In this document: positions 7,203 through 7,648 of the stretch, piece after piece
How positions within the stretch are numbered: position 1 is the first letter of the stretch
How the letters are laid out: the number at the start of each line of letters is the position of its first letter
NCBI GenBank assembly: GCA_947464365.1
Contig: CANHWS010000170.1
Span: 1-7,648 of the forward strand
DNA from: Cytophagaceae bacterium
GTDB lineage: Bacteria > Bacteroidota > Bacteroidia > Cytophagales > Flexibacteraceae
DNA length: 7,648 bases
Reading direction: 5' to 3'
Program-made: the position numbers and the translations under genes
The notes under the pieces: generated by a model
Database searches by the model: none
Seen by the model: only the letters and a program-made list of their open reading frames with translations
What the model was told of the DNA's origin: nothing

Positions 7203-7648
7203 ATGCCTAAGTTCCAAAAGATAATCCAGCGCCCAACCCAGATTTTGTTCCTTGCCCTGTGTTGCCTATTGGCCAGTTGTAGCCGCCAATATGGTGCTTA
7301 CTTTATGCGGAGTGCGGCGGGAGGCAGTCTGTTGGCAGGTACCCAACAAGTGGTGCTAGCAGATAGCAGCCTTGCCAGGGTAAATGAGGCCAACTTGCGG
7401 CTACTGGCCAAAAAGCAAAATGGTCAACTGTCTAAGCCTGAGAGTGATAGCTTGCGCTCAGGATTACAGCAGTTAGGTGGGCATATTGCCGCTAAGGGTC
7501 ATCTTGATAAACAGACCAAAGAAGCCTATCGGATGGCGTTGTTGGCCAACCAGCCACGCCCGGTATCAACCAAGGCAGATAGGGCCAACCATTGGGATTT
7601 TGCGATGGCAGGCCAAGGGACAACTATTGGCCTAGATGCCAACCAAAC
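7203..7648 (+). CDS. Predicted lipoprotein, paralog of the TM2 lipoproteins (copy 3, 3' partial)
   Basis: Function unknown. The frame opens at the ATG at 7203 and runs without a stop off the right edge (148 full codons seen). The N-terminus has K3, K6 and R10, a hydrophobic core about 14-23 and a good lipobox LASC with C26 (codon 7278-7280). The mature part starts CSRQYGAYFMR and continues with LLAGT, then HIAAKGHLDK (about 93-102) and a WDFA motif near 131-134, all collinear with copy 2 without gaps over at least the first 78 mature residues. A 24-nt block encoding QYGAYFMR (7287-7310) differs from copy 2 (6218-6241) at one base. The C-terminal membrane domain is expected beyond the window edge and is not seen, so the TM2 assignment rests on homology to copy 2 only. 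The 163-nt upstream spacer is T-rich near 7120-7160, with no promoter I would defend. Confidence 0.85.
   Translation, partial: MPKFQKIIQRPTQILFLALCCLLASCSRQYGAYFMRSAAGGSLLAGTQQVVLADSSLARVNEANLRLLAKKQNGQLSKPESDSLRSGLQQLGGHIAAKGHLDKQTKEAYRMALLANQPRPVSTKADRANHWDFAMAGQGTTIGLDANQ

Overview
The window reads as a piece of chromosome from a member of the Bacteroidota, possibly a Saprospiraceae-like lineage. This is an inference from protein flavour (the ligase/helicase sequences, lipoproteins ending their signal in a Cys, weak Shine-Dalgarno signals, roughly balanced GC), not from a database match. All genes lie on the + strand and coding density is high.

Left half (1-4952): three genes of the ligase-associated DNA damage response cluster, in the canonical order. 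They are an ATP-dependent DNA ligase (5' end cut by the window edge), an Lhr-type DEXH-box helicase, and the metallophosphoesterase nuclease PdeM. Spacers are 46 and 40 nt, so they probably form one operon. The family's fourth partner, a beta-CASP-like exonuclease, is not visible and would be expected just upstream. Known logic of the set: the helicase remodels damaged nucleic acid, the nuclease trims it and the ligase seals it.

Right half (4953-7648): a tandem set of three paralogous predicted lipoproteins, the last cut by the right edge. Each has a signal peptide with the candidate lipidation cysteine at residue 26, followed by a C-x-R-[QH]-[YN]-G-A-[FY]-F start and a helical domain with the signature HI-x-A-x-G-x-[IL]-D-K. 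The two complete copies end in a TM2-like membrane domain (G-x-HR-[FY][FY]-LG ... D-[LV]-[IV]-RI). Copies 2 and 3 are close relatives; copy 1 is more divergent. A good Rho-independent terminator hairpin (6004-6039) sits between copies 1 and 2, so the copies are probably not all on one transcript. Their function is unknown. A lipidated N-terminus joined to an integral-membrane C-terminus is the most unusual thing in the window.

No tRNA, rRNA, CRISPR array, insertion sequence or attachment site was seen. No intergenic stretch exceeds about 205 nt. I could not place a confident Bacteroidota-type promoter in any of them.
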